Source of the DNA: Pedobacter sp. ASV17
GTDB lineage: Bacteria; Bacteroidota; Bacteroidia; Sphingobacteriales; Sphingobacteriaceae
Length of the DNA stretch: 64,000 bases
Direction: 5' to 3'
NCBI RefSeq assembly: GCF_016429065.1
Contig: NZ_JAELTX010000004.1
Span: 1 to 64,000, forward strand
Part shown: piece after piece, positions 11,319 to 19,062 of the stretch
How positions within the stretch are numbered: the first letter of the stretch is position 1
How the letters are laid out: each line of letters begins with the position of its first letter
The notes under the pieces: model-generated
What the model was told of the DNA's origin: nothing
What the model saw: the letters and a program-made list of their open reading frames with translations, nothing else
The model's database searches: none
Position numbers and translations under genes: made by a program

Positions 11319-11918
11319 ATGAAAAAAACGATTTACATTTTGTTAGCGGTATTGGCCGTATTGGGAATAATTTGCTTTGGCGGATTTTATTTAATTAAGA
11401 GCAACGCCGTTAAGCAACTTGAAGAAAAGAACAGCAGAATTGAGGTGGTCTGGAAATCTATCTTTCAAAGGAGCAGCGAACGGTTGAAAATTATAGATAG
11501 GCTGTCGCAAGAGGATGGAGCAGCATGCAATACTGATTCCTTGCGTATAGTTACTAGTAAAAATCTAAAGGAAAGAAATGCGCGAAAAGTAGATTCGTTG
11601 TGGACACTTGACTATAACACAAATAAGCAATACCTTAAGGTGGCACCCTGCTATGCGGATAAGATTGGTGCAAAGGAAAAGCTCGAACTCCTTCAGAGTA
11701 ATGCTGATCAGTTAAATGAGTATGTTGAAACCTATAAAGCGTTAGTTGCAGAGTTTAATTTGCTTTATTCCACATTTCCCAATTTTTTCTTCGCAAAAGA
11801 AGCAGGGTTTGAAAGAAGAAAATACTTCGACCTGAAGTATGGTATGGATAATGAAGAATTATATAAGGAGAAGAGAAGAAAAGAAAATTGGATTAAAACG
11901 GGGAAACTGGACAACTAG
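11319..11918 (+). CDS. LemA-like membrane-anchored protein
   Basis: The 199-residue product starts at MKKTIYILLAVLAVLGI, a single N-terminal membrane anchor; an earlier in-frame ATG at 11259 lies inside the RHS gene and is rejected. The remainder is helical. The segment from about residue 140, VAEFNLLYSTFPNFFFAKE followed by GFERRKYFDL, closely resembles the end of the LemA family, and the opening NAVKQLEEKNSRIEVVWKSI resembles LemA helix one. LemA proteins are N-terminally anchored helical bundles of uncertain role. Its position directly after an RHS gene, where immunity genes usually sit, suggests a protective or partner role; that is inference only. Confidence 0.6.
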   Translation: MKKTIYILLAVLAVLGIICFGGFYLIKSNAVKQLEEKNSRIEVVWKSIFQRSSERLKIIDRLSQEDGAACNTDSLRIVTSKNLKERNARKVDSLWTLDYNTNKQYLKVAPCYADKIGAKEKLELLQSNADQLNEYVETYKALVAEFNLLYSTFPNFFFAKEAGFERRKYFDLKYGMDNEELYKEKRRKENWIKTGKLDN

Positions 11919-12318
11919 AAATAAGGTACAGGACCAATAAGGTGCGGTTTATACCGTATGCGGAACCTACCAATGATAGCGTAATAATTAACAAAAATTA
12001 GATCGTAATCAAAAGTGAAATTGGTCCAAGAGGGTTAATACAAACTGATTTGTCCAATAAGGATGAACAATGACAGAAATGCCAAGAAGCGCTTGCGTCC
12101 TTTAAGGCAGAAGGGCGTAAATTTAATCATAAAAGCGTGTTTAGTATGGTACTTGGTAAGCCCTTAAAATACCGATCACCAAACAAAACGTCAATAGCAA
12201 AATGAAAATAATTTGAAGCTGTACATGAGTGCTTACCTGATTAGGTACTAGATAAGTAAACACCTCAACAAGGGGACTTCAAGATGAGTTTTGTTGCATA
12301 TCTACGGATCGATTTATA
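11919..12318. other. Gene-free stretch with decayed coding remnants
   Basis: No intact gene is visible across about 400 bases. Around 12063-12200 two overlapping frames look like pieces of one lost protein: one opens MNNDRNAKK at 12063 and, one frame over, another reads QEALASFKAEGRKFNHKS and on to a stop near 12200. This suggests a frameshifted remnant. The stretch separates the first RHS locus from the PRTRC operon and could mark an old boundary of the mobile element, but no att repeat was identified. Confidence 0.35.
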
Positions 12319-12528
12319 TTACAGGTTAGACTCGATCAACAGTTTCATCTTCATGAGCCTAGCTAAAAGCGGTGCTCTTGTAAAATCATTCTTTGCTGCC
12401 CTAATGCCCTCAAAGTGCGAGGTGACGAAAAAATCGTAGTCATTGACCTTGGTTGCTGCATCAAGGTATAAAGGCATCTCTGGTGCTGGCGCTTTGCTGA
12501 ACCATTCTTCTAATTCTTCAATAGACAT
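12319..12528 (-). CDS. Small DUF6965-like protein
   Basis: The 69-residue protein MSIEELEEWFSKAP... has an N-terminal acidic helix and ends with a helix containing LLARLMKMKLLIE. Its layout recalls the small DUF6965 proteins found on Bacteroidota mobile elements, with a short EELE(E/Q)(W/Y)F start and a central FF-x-SH-x-x-x-I segment. No function is known. It follows the PRTRC operon on the same strand but beyond a hairpin, so it may have its own promoter. Confidence 0.55.
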   Translation of the reverse strand: MSIEELEEWFSKAPAPEMPLYLDAATKVNDYDFFVTSHFEGIRAAKNDFTRAPLLARLMKMKLLIESNL

Positions 12529-12649
12529 GGGGGCGAATATAGCAAAAAAGATAGGGGATAGTCAGCTAGTTTTTGCTTACCATATCTTAAATCTGATAAT
12601 ATTGCTTACAAAGTTAAGAGCATGGTTAAAAGGGTTCCAAAATAGAAAC

Positions 12650-12674
12650 GCCGATTTTCGAGCAGAAAATCGGC
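12650..12674 (-). terminator. Hairpin at the end of the PRTRC operon
   Basis: A perfect 10-bp stem, GCCGATTTTC with GAAAATCGGC, has a 5-base loop. On the minus strand it lies 26 bases after the ThiF stop and is followed by a moderately T-rich run (GTTTCTATTTT). On the plus strand it is followed by GGCTTTTTT, so it may act in both directions. Confidence 0.6.
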
Positions 12675-12699
12675 GGCTTTTTTAGCTCTGATGCAAATT

Positions 12700-13506
12700 T
12701 CAGCTAATTGGTATTGGCTGAAGCCTAAACTTCTTAAGGTTGAAAAAGAAGCCCCTATATCGTGTCGTTCCCTCTCGGAACAGGTTCCAAAGCAGGGAAC
12801 TGCCCATCTGCGCAAGCGAGCCGTTGATGTATAAATCCTGCTTGGCCAGTGCCTCGGCAAGCGAACAGCTTGGCGTGTCGTCCGTTTCCTCCGATTGCTT
12901 TAGCATTTCACCGAACTCATCGGTCACAAATGGAAGGTTGGGGAAACAGTTGTACTTCTCGGAGCTTGGCTGTTCGATGTCTCCTATGGTCGATAGGATG
13001 ACCTGTCCCGAATTTCGCCCGTTGCCGAAATCCATCCAATACAGCGGTTGCTCCTGTATTTCCTTGCCCTTGCCCAATCTATGCAGTATTTCGGCAATCC
13101 CAAAGCGTGAGCTTACACTGTCTACGCAGGAAATGAAAATGTTCGCCATTGCATTATTGGGCAGACTGCCGTAAGTGTTGCTTTCAAACCTTTGGGTTTC
13201 AGCCTTCCAGAACGTTCCCGACCAGCGGTTTGCCCGATTGATAAGTGTTACCGCCTTTTTCAGGCCAATCTCGCTTTCTGCAAAGCGCTGTCTGCCGATG
13301 TTGGCCTGTGAAACTTCATCATCGTCCCATAGGCGTACGTGAAGTCCAGGATGCCCCAAAGCCGTCAGGCTCTCGTTCATTTCCATCAGGGCGGTCAAAA
13401 CTTTTGATCCCGTTCCGCCCGCACCTATGAGGTTAATGGAAATAGGGTTGGTGGCATTGTGAAGGCCACTATCTGCAAAGTGGATATTTGTTTTTACGGT
13501 TCTCAT
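12700..13506 (-). CDS. PRTRC system ThiF-family (E1-like) protein
   Basis: The 268-residue protein has the nucleotide-binding Rossmann motif INLIGAGGTGSK (residues 25-36), the E1 family segment DDDEVSQANIGRQRF (about 62-76), and ISCVDS near 130, all typical of ThiF/MoeB/E1 adenylating enzymes. Candidate catalytic cysteines are those in YNCFPNLP and PSCSLAEAL. The family activates the C-terminus of a ubiquitin-like or sulfur-carrier protein with ATP. Here the likely partner is PRTRC protein C in the same operon. Its start overlaps the end of the protein B gene by four bases, indicating coupling. It is the last gene of the operon. Confidence 0.9.
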   Translation of the reverse strand: MRTVKTNIHFADSGLHNATNPISINLIGAGGTGSKVLTALMEMNESLTALGHPGLHVRLWDDDEVSQANIGRQRFAESEIGLKKAVTLINRANRWSGTFWKAETQRFESNTYGSLPNNAMANIFISCVDSVSSRFGIAEILHRLGKGKEIQEQPLYWMDFGNGRNSGQVILSTIGDIEQPSSEKYNCFPNLPFVTDEFGEMLKQSEETDDTPSCSLAEALAKQDLYINGSLAQMGSSLLWNLFREGTTRYRGFFFNLKKFRLQPIPIS

Positions 13507-14201
13507 TTCAGTAGGTGTTTAAGGTTAATGGTACTCTGTTTCAATATTTCCATCGGAAAAGGCTTCCCGCTTCGGACAAGTTTTTTCCAAAGGCTTACGC
13601 AATTGCCCTTGATTGGATTATGACCGCCCATCAGATGGCTGAAATAGCTGTTAAAGAAGTAGCTCTCCCATGACCTTGTAAATTCTTCCAGTGATGCGGT
13701 ACGTCCTATCTGTATGTCAACCGTACCCAAGCAGACATTGCCGTCCCTGTACACATTGAAAAAAGGCGCATCATAGAGTTTTGTTTTTCGGGTCGGTCTA
13801 CGGTTGCTTTGCAGGGCGAAAACATACAGGCTAGTACGTGATGCGACCCATAGCATGGGTGGTACGTTGGCGATACCATTTGGCAGTTCGAGCTTTTCGG
13901 TAAAGTACATTTCCCTCTGCATCGCTTTGGTATGCCATATCGCCCTAGCATTGACGGCATCTAAAAACAGCACATTTGATGCTAGCATACCATCAGGTTT
14001 AAGGACAGGTTCTTTTTCGTCCTTCAAAGTAAGCGACTTGCGCAGTTTTTCGGCTTCGCCCAAAGTGAGGGGATGGGCATTGATGGGGTTGCCGTTCCCG
14101 TCCATGTCATAATATTCGACATAGCCGTCGCTTTTGTTTTCCGTCGAGCGGAAGAACACTAGGGCGGAAGTGGGGTGGTATATGTGGTTTGTATTTTCCA
14201 T
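13503..14201 (-). CDS. PRTRC system protein B (E2-like)
   Basis: The 232-residue product starts at MENTNHIYHPTSALVFF; the longer in-frame start at 14270 overlaps the upstream gene and adds an unlikely leader. The PRTRC B family is assigned to the prokaryotic E2 superfamily. The sequence fits: a conserved segment AIWHTKAMQREMYF (88-100), PPMLWVA, and FFNVYRDGNVCLGTVDI with Cys157 at the place expected for an E2 catalytic cysteine. It would accept a ubiquitin-like protein from the ThiF protein encoded next to it. Catalysis by Cys157 is inferred, not shown. Confidence 0.85.
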   Translation of the reverse strand: MENTNHIYHPTSALVFFRSTENKSDGYVEYYDMDGNGNPINAHPLTLGEAEKLRKSLTLKDEKEPVLKPDGMLASNVLFLDAVNARAIWHTKAMQREMYFTEKLELPNGIANVPPMLWVASRTSLYVFALQSNRRPTRKTKLYDAPFFNVYRDGNVCLGTVDIQIGRTASLEEFTRSWESYFFNSYFSHLMGGHNPIKGNCVSLWKKLVRSGKPFPMEILKQSTINLKHLLK

Positions 14202-14211
14202 GACGTATGTT

Positions 14212-15369
14212 TTAGGATTGGTTGAGCAGATATACAAGGTCGTCCAACAGCGTAAACAACCGATTTTCAAAATCTAGGTTTCGGTTCTCTACGGCACTAC
14301 CGTCAAACCGTTTGGTGATTGCAGGCTCTTCGGCATCACCATACTCGCCCAATTCGTTATTGACGCTTGAAATCAGGCTATCGAAGATTACCCCACGGAT
14401 TTCGGCACAGAATGAAATAACATTGCCCATTGTAACCACGTCATAATCATCATCTTCTTCGTAAACGTCACAAGGGGTTGCATAGCGGTAGCAGTTCGTA
14501 TCGGGATATTGCTTAAACAGGGCGTAGGCTTCCGTAGCTACCCTAAAATAGTCCCTGTCGCTTTGGGTCTTGCACTGGAAACTGCCGATACGTTTTTCGA
14601 AATACTCTAGGTTCTTGATATTTCCGATTTTCTTCTGCATCGCATCGCCTACCCACGAGGCACGGTCAAGTTCCTTAACGTAGCCTTCGGTGCTTTCCGA
14701 ATCTTCATCGTATGCCACCCATTCGGCAATCATTTCATATTGCCACGAAAGATAGCTGTATTCGTTCCCATAGTGGGGAATCCCTACAATCCTGTATAGG
14801 TAACCGCAAACGGACAGCAATAGCTTCGCGACATTTTTAGCCTGTTTTTTCCTTAGCATAAGGTAGATTGGAACGATGGGAATGTAGTAGAGCGTATGGG
14901 CAATGTTACAGCGTTCCTCGGCTTGCAGGTACTGTTTTTTTGTGCCGTCCACAATTTTAAGGTCCTCAAAGCAGGGCACTTTTTCCCTTAGCTGTCTCTT
15001 AGTGTCCCATAGCGAAAGCCTGATATTGTCGGGGTATGCAAATTTGCTCGTGTCCATCGGTATAATACCGTAGTGCTGTGATAGCTGTGAAAGGGATTTA
15101 TAAAAATCCCTCTCCAACTTGGTGGTTCTTGTGGTAGCCTGTACCGTTTCTTCCTTTTCCAATCTTGGAAGGAAACGTGTCTTCAGAAAACCATTGGCAA
15201 CATTGACGGTGGGAGTGGCCTTCGCCTGTCCCTTCTGATTTCGGATGCATCCTTTGGACGTCGCATCCATTTTGTGAACTCCTCCAACTGTTGGTACAGT
15301 TGTTTCTGTTTGGGCGATTTGGGCAATGTTACCCGTCCCAATCTGATAGGTTGCTGTGGCATAATTCAT
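14212..15369 (-). CDS. PRTRC-operon protein of 385 residues, possibly equivalent to protein F
   Basis: I do not recognise a domain. Residues 1-70 are low complexity and rich in Thr, Ala and Gln. The rest is mixed helical, with acidic stretches YDEDSESTEGY and DVYEEDDDYDVV and a C-terminal helix LFTLLDDLVYLLNQS. It sits between PRTRC C and PRTRC B, where PRTRC protein F is commonly found, so it may be a divergent F; that rests on position only. Spacing to its neighbours is 15 and 10 bases, so it is part of the operon. Confidence 0.6.
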   Translation of the reverse strand: MNYATATYQIGTGNIAQIAQTETTVPTVGGVHKMDATSKGCIRNQKGQAKATPTVNVANGFLKTRFLPRLEKEETVQATTRTTKLERDFYKSLSQLSQHYGIIPMDTSKFAYPDNIRLSLWDTKRQLREKVPCFEDLKIVDGTKKQYLQAEERCNIAHTLYYIPIVPIYLMLRKKQAKNVAKLLLSVCGYLYRIVGIPHYGNEYSYLSWQYEMIAEWVAYDEDSESTEGYVKELDRASWVGDAMQKKIGNIKNLEYFEKRIGSFQCKTQSDRDYFRVATEAYALFKQYPDTNCYRYATPCDVYEEDDDYDVVTMGNVISFCAEIRGVIFDSLISSVNNELGEYGDAEEPAITKRFDGSAVENRNLDFENRLFTLLDDLVYLLNQS

Positions 15370-15384
15370 GGCTTTTGATTTTGG

Positions 15385-15603
15385 TTATCCCTTAGTTCCG
15401 ATGACGCTTTCAAAACAGTACTCGATGGTATCGTTCTTGAATTTGGGTGCGGATATTTTGGCGGTAGCCAATATCGGATAGGTATTTGCATAAAAGTTCA
15501 GCACCTTTTCCACCGTCCATCTAGGTTCGGGGTCGGTGAGGGTCATCTGCTGTCCGTTGTTCTTGAACGAGAAGACCCGTTGCAGTTCTGTGGCTATTAA
15601 CAT
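15385..15603 (-). CDS. PRTRC system protein C (ubiquitin-like)
   Basis: The 72-residue protein MLIATELQRVFSFKN... contains the family segment LTDPEPRWTVEKVLNFYA and ends in SVIGTKG. PRTRC C belongs to the prokaryotic ubiquitin-like (Prok_Ub) group, expected to fold as a beta-grasp. The natural C-terminal glycine fits a protein whose tail is adenylated by the E1-like enzyme and passed to an E2-like enzyme, both encoded downstream in this operon. No processing peptidase would be needed because the glycine is already terminal. Substrates are unknown. Confidence 0.87.
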   Translation of the reverse strand: MLIATELQRVFSFKNNGQQMTLTDPEPRWTVEKVLNFYANTYPILATAKISAPKFKNDTIEYCFESVIGTKG

Positions 15604-15620
15604 GGCTTATAGTTTTTTGG

Positions 15621-16244
15621 TTATTGTTCGTTTTCTTCTCCCGATTCCTCGATTTCACCTACCACCTCAATCTGGTGTTCGGGGTAGAGGTTGTCTGTCG
15701 GTTCAGTTTGTATTTCAGCCTTCGGCGTATCTGCAAAAAGGTCGGGCGCAAATTTTGCCGATAGCTGTTCCCTTCGGTTGCGAAGCATCTCTACCTTATC
15801 GGGATAATTTGCGGGGTCGGGAACGCTCATCCAAGCCTCCCTAAACTTTCCCGCTTTTTCGAGTTCGTCAGCTTTTTTCATTCCCTCTAGAAACTTCTGT
15901 TCTTTTGCATCGACGGCTTTTTTATCCCTGTCGGCATTTTCAGTTGCCATTGCCGATTTCTTCTGCGTTTCGGCTTTCTGTTTGGTGAAGGCTTCCATAT
16001 TGGAGAGCAGTCCCGAAACTTCTTTCATCGGCTGGCTTATCGTTTCAAGATAGCCGATGTCCATCTGCTGTGCAGTCCCCCTCAGATTAAGGGGTGCTAG
16101 CCTATTTTTTGCCGTGTCGGTACATTTCTCGTTGTTTACCATTGTCGAAACCACGAGCGTATCATTTTCTCCGTTTGCGATGATGATGTGCAAATCGCCC
16201 TCGATTTTCATGTTCTTGATGTACCTAAAAAAATTCGTTTCCAT
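15621..16244 (-). CDS. PRTRC system protein E
   Basis: The 207-residue protein opens METNFFRYIKNMKIEGDLHI and has a conserved N-terminal domain (about 1-85, including LAPLNLRGTAQQMDIGYL) typical of PRTRC E. A charged coiled-coil region follows (about 85-150), then an acidic tail. Its biochemical role is unknown; in PRTRC loci it is usually adjacent to protein C, as here. It probably lies within one transcript running from about 19062 to 12700. Confidence 0.85.
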   Translation of the reverse strand: METNFFRYIKNMKIEGDLHIIIANGENDTLVVSTMVNNEKCTDTAKNRLAPLNLRGTAQQMDIGYLETISQPMKEVSGLLSNMEAFTKQKAETQKKSAMATENADRDKKAVDAKEQKFLEGMKKADELEKAGKFREAWMSVPDPANYPDKVEMLRNRREQLSAKFAPDLFADTPKAEIQTEPTDNLYPEHQIEVVGEIEESGEENEQ

Positions 16245-16295
16245 CTTTTTCTGTTTTTAGTCTGCCATTTGGTTGGCAGTCGGTTAATCATTATG

Positions 16296-16757
16296 TTAGA
16301 TAAGGGCATCCAAAAAGCCCTCTGCAAATATGTTTTCAAACCATTCCTCGGCTATTTTTACATGTTCTTCCTGTTTGTTTGGCACTATAGATGGTCTTCT
16401 GTTTTGGGATAGCCACATACTTGTTTCCTTTCTGTTCAACTGGGCGGATTGGTAGCAATATGGCACGACAAGCAGGGGCATTTTTTCTGTCTGCCCTGAA
16501 CCGCCATAACCACTTACGGCAAAATACATTTCCGTTTCTACTACTTCTTTTTCGTCAAGGTCAATGTAGCTTTGCCTTAGGCTGTAAAGGGTTGCCAGAA
16601 TACCGTCTGGAATCTTTGATAGGTAAAACCCGCTCTGCACCTCTTCAAGTGTTAGGGTCAGGTGCGGTTCATTTTCAATGCTGAGGATTTCATGGTCACC
16701 CATGTTGTCCAGCAGTCGGCAAAAGATTATCGTTGATATTTTATTAAGGTTTTTCAT
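16296..16757 (-). CDS. DUF6908-like protein
   Basis: The 153-residue protein starts at MKNLNKISTIIFCRLLDNMG; a start four codons earlier is also possible. The pattern of a helical opening followed by LTLEEVQSGFYLSK, a line containing TLYSLRQSYIDLD, and a polar C-terminus with MWLSQNRR and ANMW-like aromatic positions recalls the DUF6908 family found next to PRTRC genes. Function unknown. Its start overlaps the end of the upstream gene by 14 bases. Confidence 0.6.
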   Translation of the reverse strand: MKNLNKISTIIFCRLLDNMGDHEILSIENEPHLTLTLEEVQSGFYLSKIPDGILATLYSLRQSYIDLDEKEVVETEMYFAVSGYGGSGQTEKMPLLVVPYCYQSAQLNRKETSMWLSQNRRPSIVPNKQEEHVKIAEEWFENIFAEGFLDALI

Positions 16758-17316
16758 GTTCAATGTCATTTTGATTATTACTGCTGTTCTTGATAGCGGT
16801 TAGCTTACTGTGCAGGTCTGTCCAATACCTGCGCATCTTTTCATCGAATGCACCAAAACTTTTGTCTTCATGCTCGTAGTCCATAAACTCGGCAGTTAGG
16901 GCAATAGCCTGCTCCAAGTCCGTTATTCTCTTTTCCTTTCCTTCAAGGTCTATTACCGTTATTTCCCTGCTATCTTCTGCGGGTTTAATTTCTGCGGGGC
17001 TGCTAAGGATGCCGTCTCTGTAGTGTACCCTACAAAACACTTTGCTTGTTGGTAGTTTATAGGTACATTCAAATGAGCATCTGTGAAAGTCCGCAAGTGC
17101 TACAAGCTCCTCAAGGTTTGGTTTGTCCTTATACTCATAATAGAGTACTTCTTCACTATCTGACCATAGTAGGTTACGGTAGTTATATCTCCATCCCATG
17201 ATGAATGGGGGAGATTGTACAAGTTCACTTTGCTCCAAGCCTTTGAAGGCTTCAGCCAATCTGATACGGGTTTCCTTATCTCCGTAAAAAACCACCCTCA
17301 TTTCACACCATTCCAT
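16744..17316 (-). CDS. Hypothetical protein of the PRTRC/replication operon
   Basis: A 190-residue product is read from MEWCEMRVVFYGDKE; earlier starts would overlap the 54-residue gene upstream. It combines beta-rich N-terminal sequence (about 1-110, with FECTYKLPTSKVFCRVHY) and a helical C-terminal half with a charged end (NNQNDIEHEKP). I do not recognise a family. It overlaps the DUF6908-like gene and follows the 54-residue gene by 19 bases, so it is in the same transcription unit. Confidence 0.6.
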   Translation of the reverse strand: MEWCEMRVVFYGDKETRIRLAEAFKGLEQSELVQSPPFIMGWRYNYRNLLWSDSEEVLYYEYKDKPNLEELVALADFHRCSFECTYKLPTSKVFCRVHYRDGILSSPAEIKPAEDSREITVIDLEGKEKRITDLEQAIALTAEFMDYEHEDKSFGAFDEKMRRYWTDLHSKLTAIKNSSNNQNDIEHEKP

Positions 17317-17335
17317 AATTGTTGATTTTATGTTA

Positions 17336-17500
17336 TTAACTTGCTTTTTCTTCATTGTAAACACCATTTTCATAGTAGCCTATCAGCCGTTCCCAATTGC
17401 GTATCAAACTATCGGCAGTTACATAGTAGTACCGTGTCCTATTGCAGTAGATAATAAAGATGGCTTCGTTTTGCTTTTCAAGACTTTTCTCCCTAGCCAT
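17336..17500 (-). CDS. 54-residue tyrosine-rich hypothetical protein
   Basis: A short gene that length-based searches easily miss. It starts at MAREKSLEKQNEAIFII and ends NEEKAS, with a tyrosine-rich core (RTRYYYVTADSL and IGYYENG). It fills the gap between the DUF932 gene and the 190-residue gene on the same strand. The sequence is well balanced and not low complexity, which supports real coding. No family recognised. Confidence 0.55.
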   Translation of the reverse strand: MAREKSLEKQNEAIFIIYCNRTRYYYVTADSLIRNWERLIGYYENGVYNEEKAS

Positions 17501-17591
17501 ATTTTTTTGCGTTGTTTTCTATTTCCGATTTCATATAGAATGTTTTTAAAGTAGGCTACCACCGCCTTAAAAGGTGGTAGCCTATTGTTAT

Positions 17592-18635
17592 CTAATTGAG
17601 CGTGAAAATCCCTGCGCCGTTTTTCTCATAGGAGGTACACAGTTCAAAAGCCTTTTGCCCATTCGATTGAGCCGTTCCGCCCAATACGATAGATTGCAGT
17701 TTGGCTTCATCATCCTTATATGAGCGTACATTCTGATAGTAGCCTGTAACGGCATTATATGCCCCAAACAGAGTTCCCTTAGTGGTTTCCATCTGTTGCG
17801 TGTCGCTCATCATGGCATAGGCAAAAGCACTTTCAACAGTGTTTTTGAAAATGGTCGAAAGTTCGTCCTCTGCTCCCTTTTTCAATAGGTCGTAGGTTTC
17901 CTTGTTGGGGCATAGTGCCAATTGGATTAGTTTCTTTACTTCTTGGTCGGTTACCTTTACGCTTGTCCAATGGTTAAAGATGCCTTCCAATTGGTCGGTC
18001 AAGGTATTTGCCAAACCCATAATTTTGTGTGCTTCTGCAAAGCGGTCAGTTGCGCCCGATGTATGCTTGATGCGTACCACGTTGCTCATGTTGCGTAATG
18101 AGGCGTTCAGCGTATTTTGGCACACGATGCGAATAGGTGTAAAAGCTGCCGTGATACTTCCGCTACCATCGTGCGAGGTGGTAAGGAATATGTACTTTTC
18201 TGTAACATCGTCTCCATTGCCTACACGAATGTAGCCAGGCAGCTTGGCGGTAATAAAAATGCGTTCCCCGTTGCCCAACGCGCCCGCAGTTTCGTACATA
18301 ATACCCTCACCGTTTCCCACAATGGAATCGAAAAAATTAAAGGCTTCGCGGTTCTGTACAATATGGTAATCCTTACCGACCTTGTCGCCTAGTATGGCTT
18401 CATTGTCTGAACGATAGGTGAAAAAACTGTTGTTAGAAACTACGCTATTACCGCTCGGTAAAATGTGCGTATTGGGTTCTTTTAGTACTTCGTAATCAAG
18501 TCCCGCAAATTTTAGTGCTTCTGCACTTGTAGGGTAATCCTGTACAATTTTGCCTAGCCTGTGCCATGCTTTTTCTTGTACGCTAAAAAATGAGTAGTTC
18601 CCCGTTCTGCTATTGAAATTTAAGTTATGTGCCAT
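17592..18635 (-). CDS. DUF932 domain protein (phage/plasmid-like)
   Basis: The 347-residue protein begins MAHNLNFNSRTGNYSFFSV and contains the DUF932 hallmarks AWHRLGKIVQ (about 23-32), FNFFDSIVGNGE (about 125) and IRIVCQNTLNASL (about 185). Members are widespread on phages, plasmids and ICEs, often next to replication or SSB genes, and have no proven activity. It is the second gene of the long minus-strand unit that begins with SSB 31 bases upstream. Confidence 0.88.
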   Translation of the reverse strand: MAHNLNFNSRTGNYSFFSVQEKAWHRLGKIVQDYPTSAEALKFAGLDYEVLKEPNTHILPSGNSVVSNNSFFTYRSDNEAILGDKVGKDYHIVQNREAFNFFDSIVGNGEGIMYETAGALGNGERIFITAKLPGYIRVGNGDDVTEKYIFLTTSHDGSGSITAAFTPIRIVCQNTLNASLRNMSNVVRIKHTSGATDRFAEAHKIMGLANTLTDQLEGIFNHWTSVKVTDQEVKKLIQLALCPNKETYDLLKKGAEDELSTIFKNTVESAFAYAMMSDTQQMETTKGTLFGAYNAVTGYYQNVRSYKDDEAKLQSIVLGGTAQSNGQKAFELCTSYEKNGAGIFTLN

Positions 18636-18666
18636 GTTTTCTATGGTTTATAGGTTAATGATTAAG

Positions 18667-19062
18667 TTAAAATGGTAGGTCTTCGGTTGGAAGTTGGCTA
18701 ACATCTGGGATGAAGTTTAAATCTGTTTTAACTGCTGTTGGCTGTTCTGCTTGTTTAGCAAATAGCAAAATGTTGATGTCGTTTACATGAAAGGTTAGCC
18801 TTGTTACGGTGTCGCCTTCACGGTTAGTGTAGGTATTTATACCAATGCGCCCTGTTAGCAGTACCATTGCACCTTTTTTGAGCCATTGCGCCCGCTTGGC
18901 ATCCCTCCAAAAGGCACAATCTACGTAAGTGGTAACCTCTTTTTTTTCTCCGTCCTTCTGCTTGTAGCTGTCGTTCATTGCAATGCTGAAATTCACTACC
19001 TGCTTGCCGTCTCCAATTGTTTTGACCGTGCTGTCTGCGGTCAGTCTTCCGATAATTTCCAT
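18667..19062 (-). CDS. ssb: Single-stranded DNA-binding protein
   Basis: The 131-residue protein shows the OB-fold sequence of SSB: MEIIGRLTADSTVKTI at the start, VNFSIAMND, FWRDAKRAQWLKKGAMVLLTG and a short C-terminal region ending in DLPF, a version of the acidic-hydrophobic SSB tip used to recruit partner proteins. It is shorter than chromosomal SSB, as expected for an element-borne copy. It would protect single-stranded DNA during conjugative transfer or element replication. It is the first gene of the minus-strand PRTRC unit. Confidence 0.92.
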   Translation of the reverse strand: MEIIGRLTADSTVKTIGDGKQVVNFSIAMNDSYKQKDGEKKEVTTYVDCAFWRDAKRAQWLKKGAMVLLTGRIGINTYTNREGDTVTRLTFHVNDINILLFAKQAEQPTAVKTDLNFIPDVSQLPTEDLPF

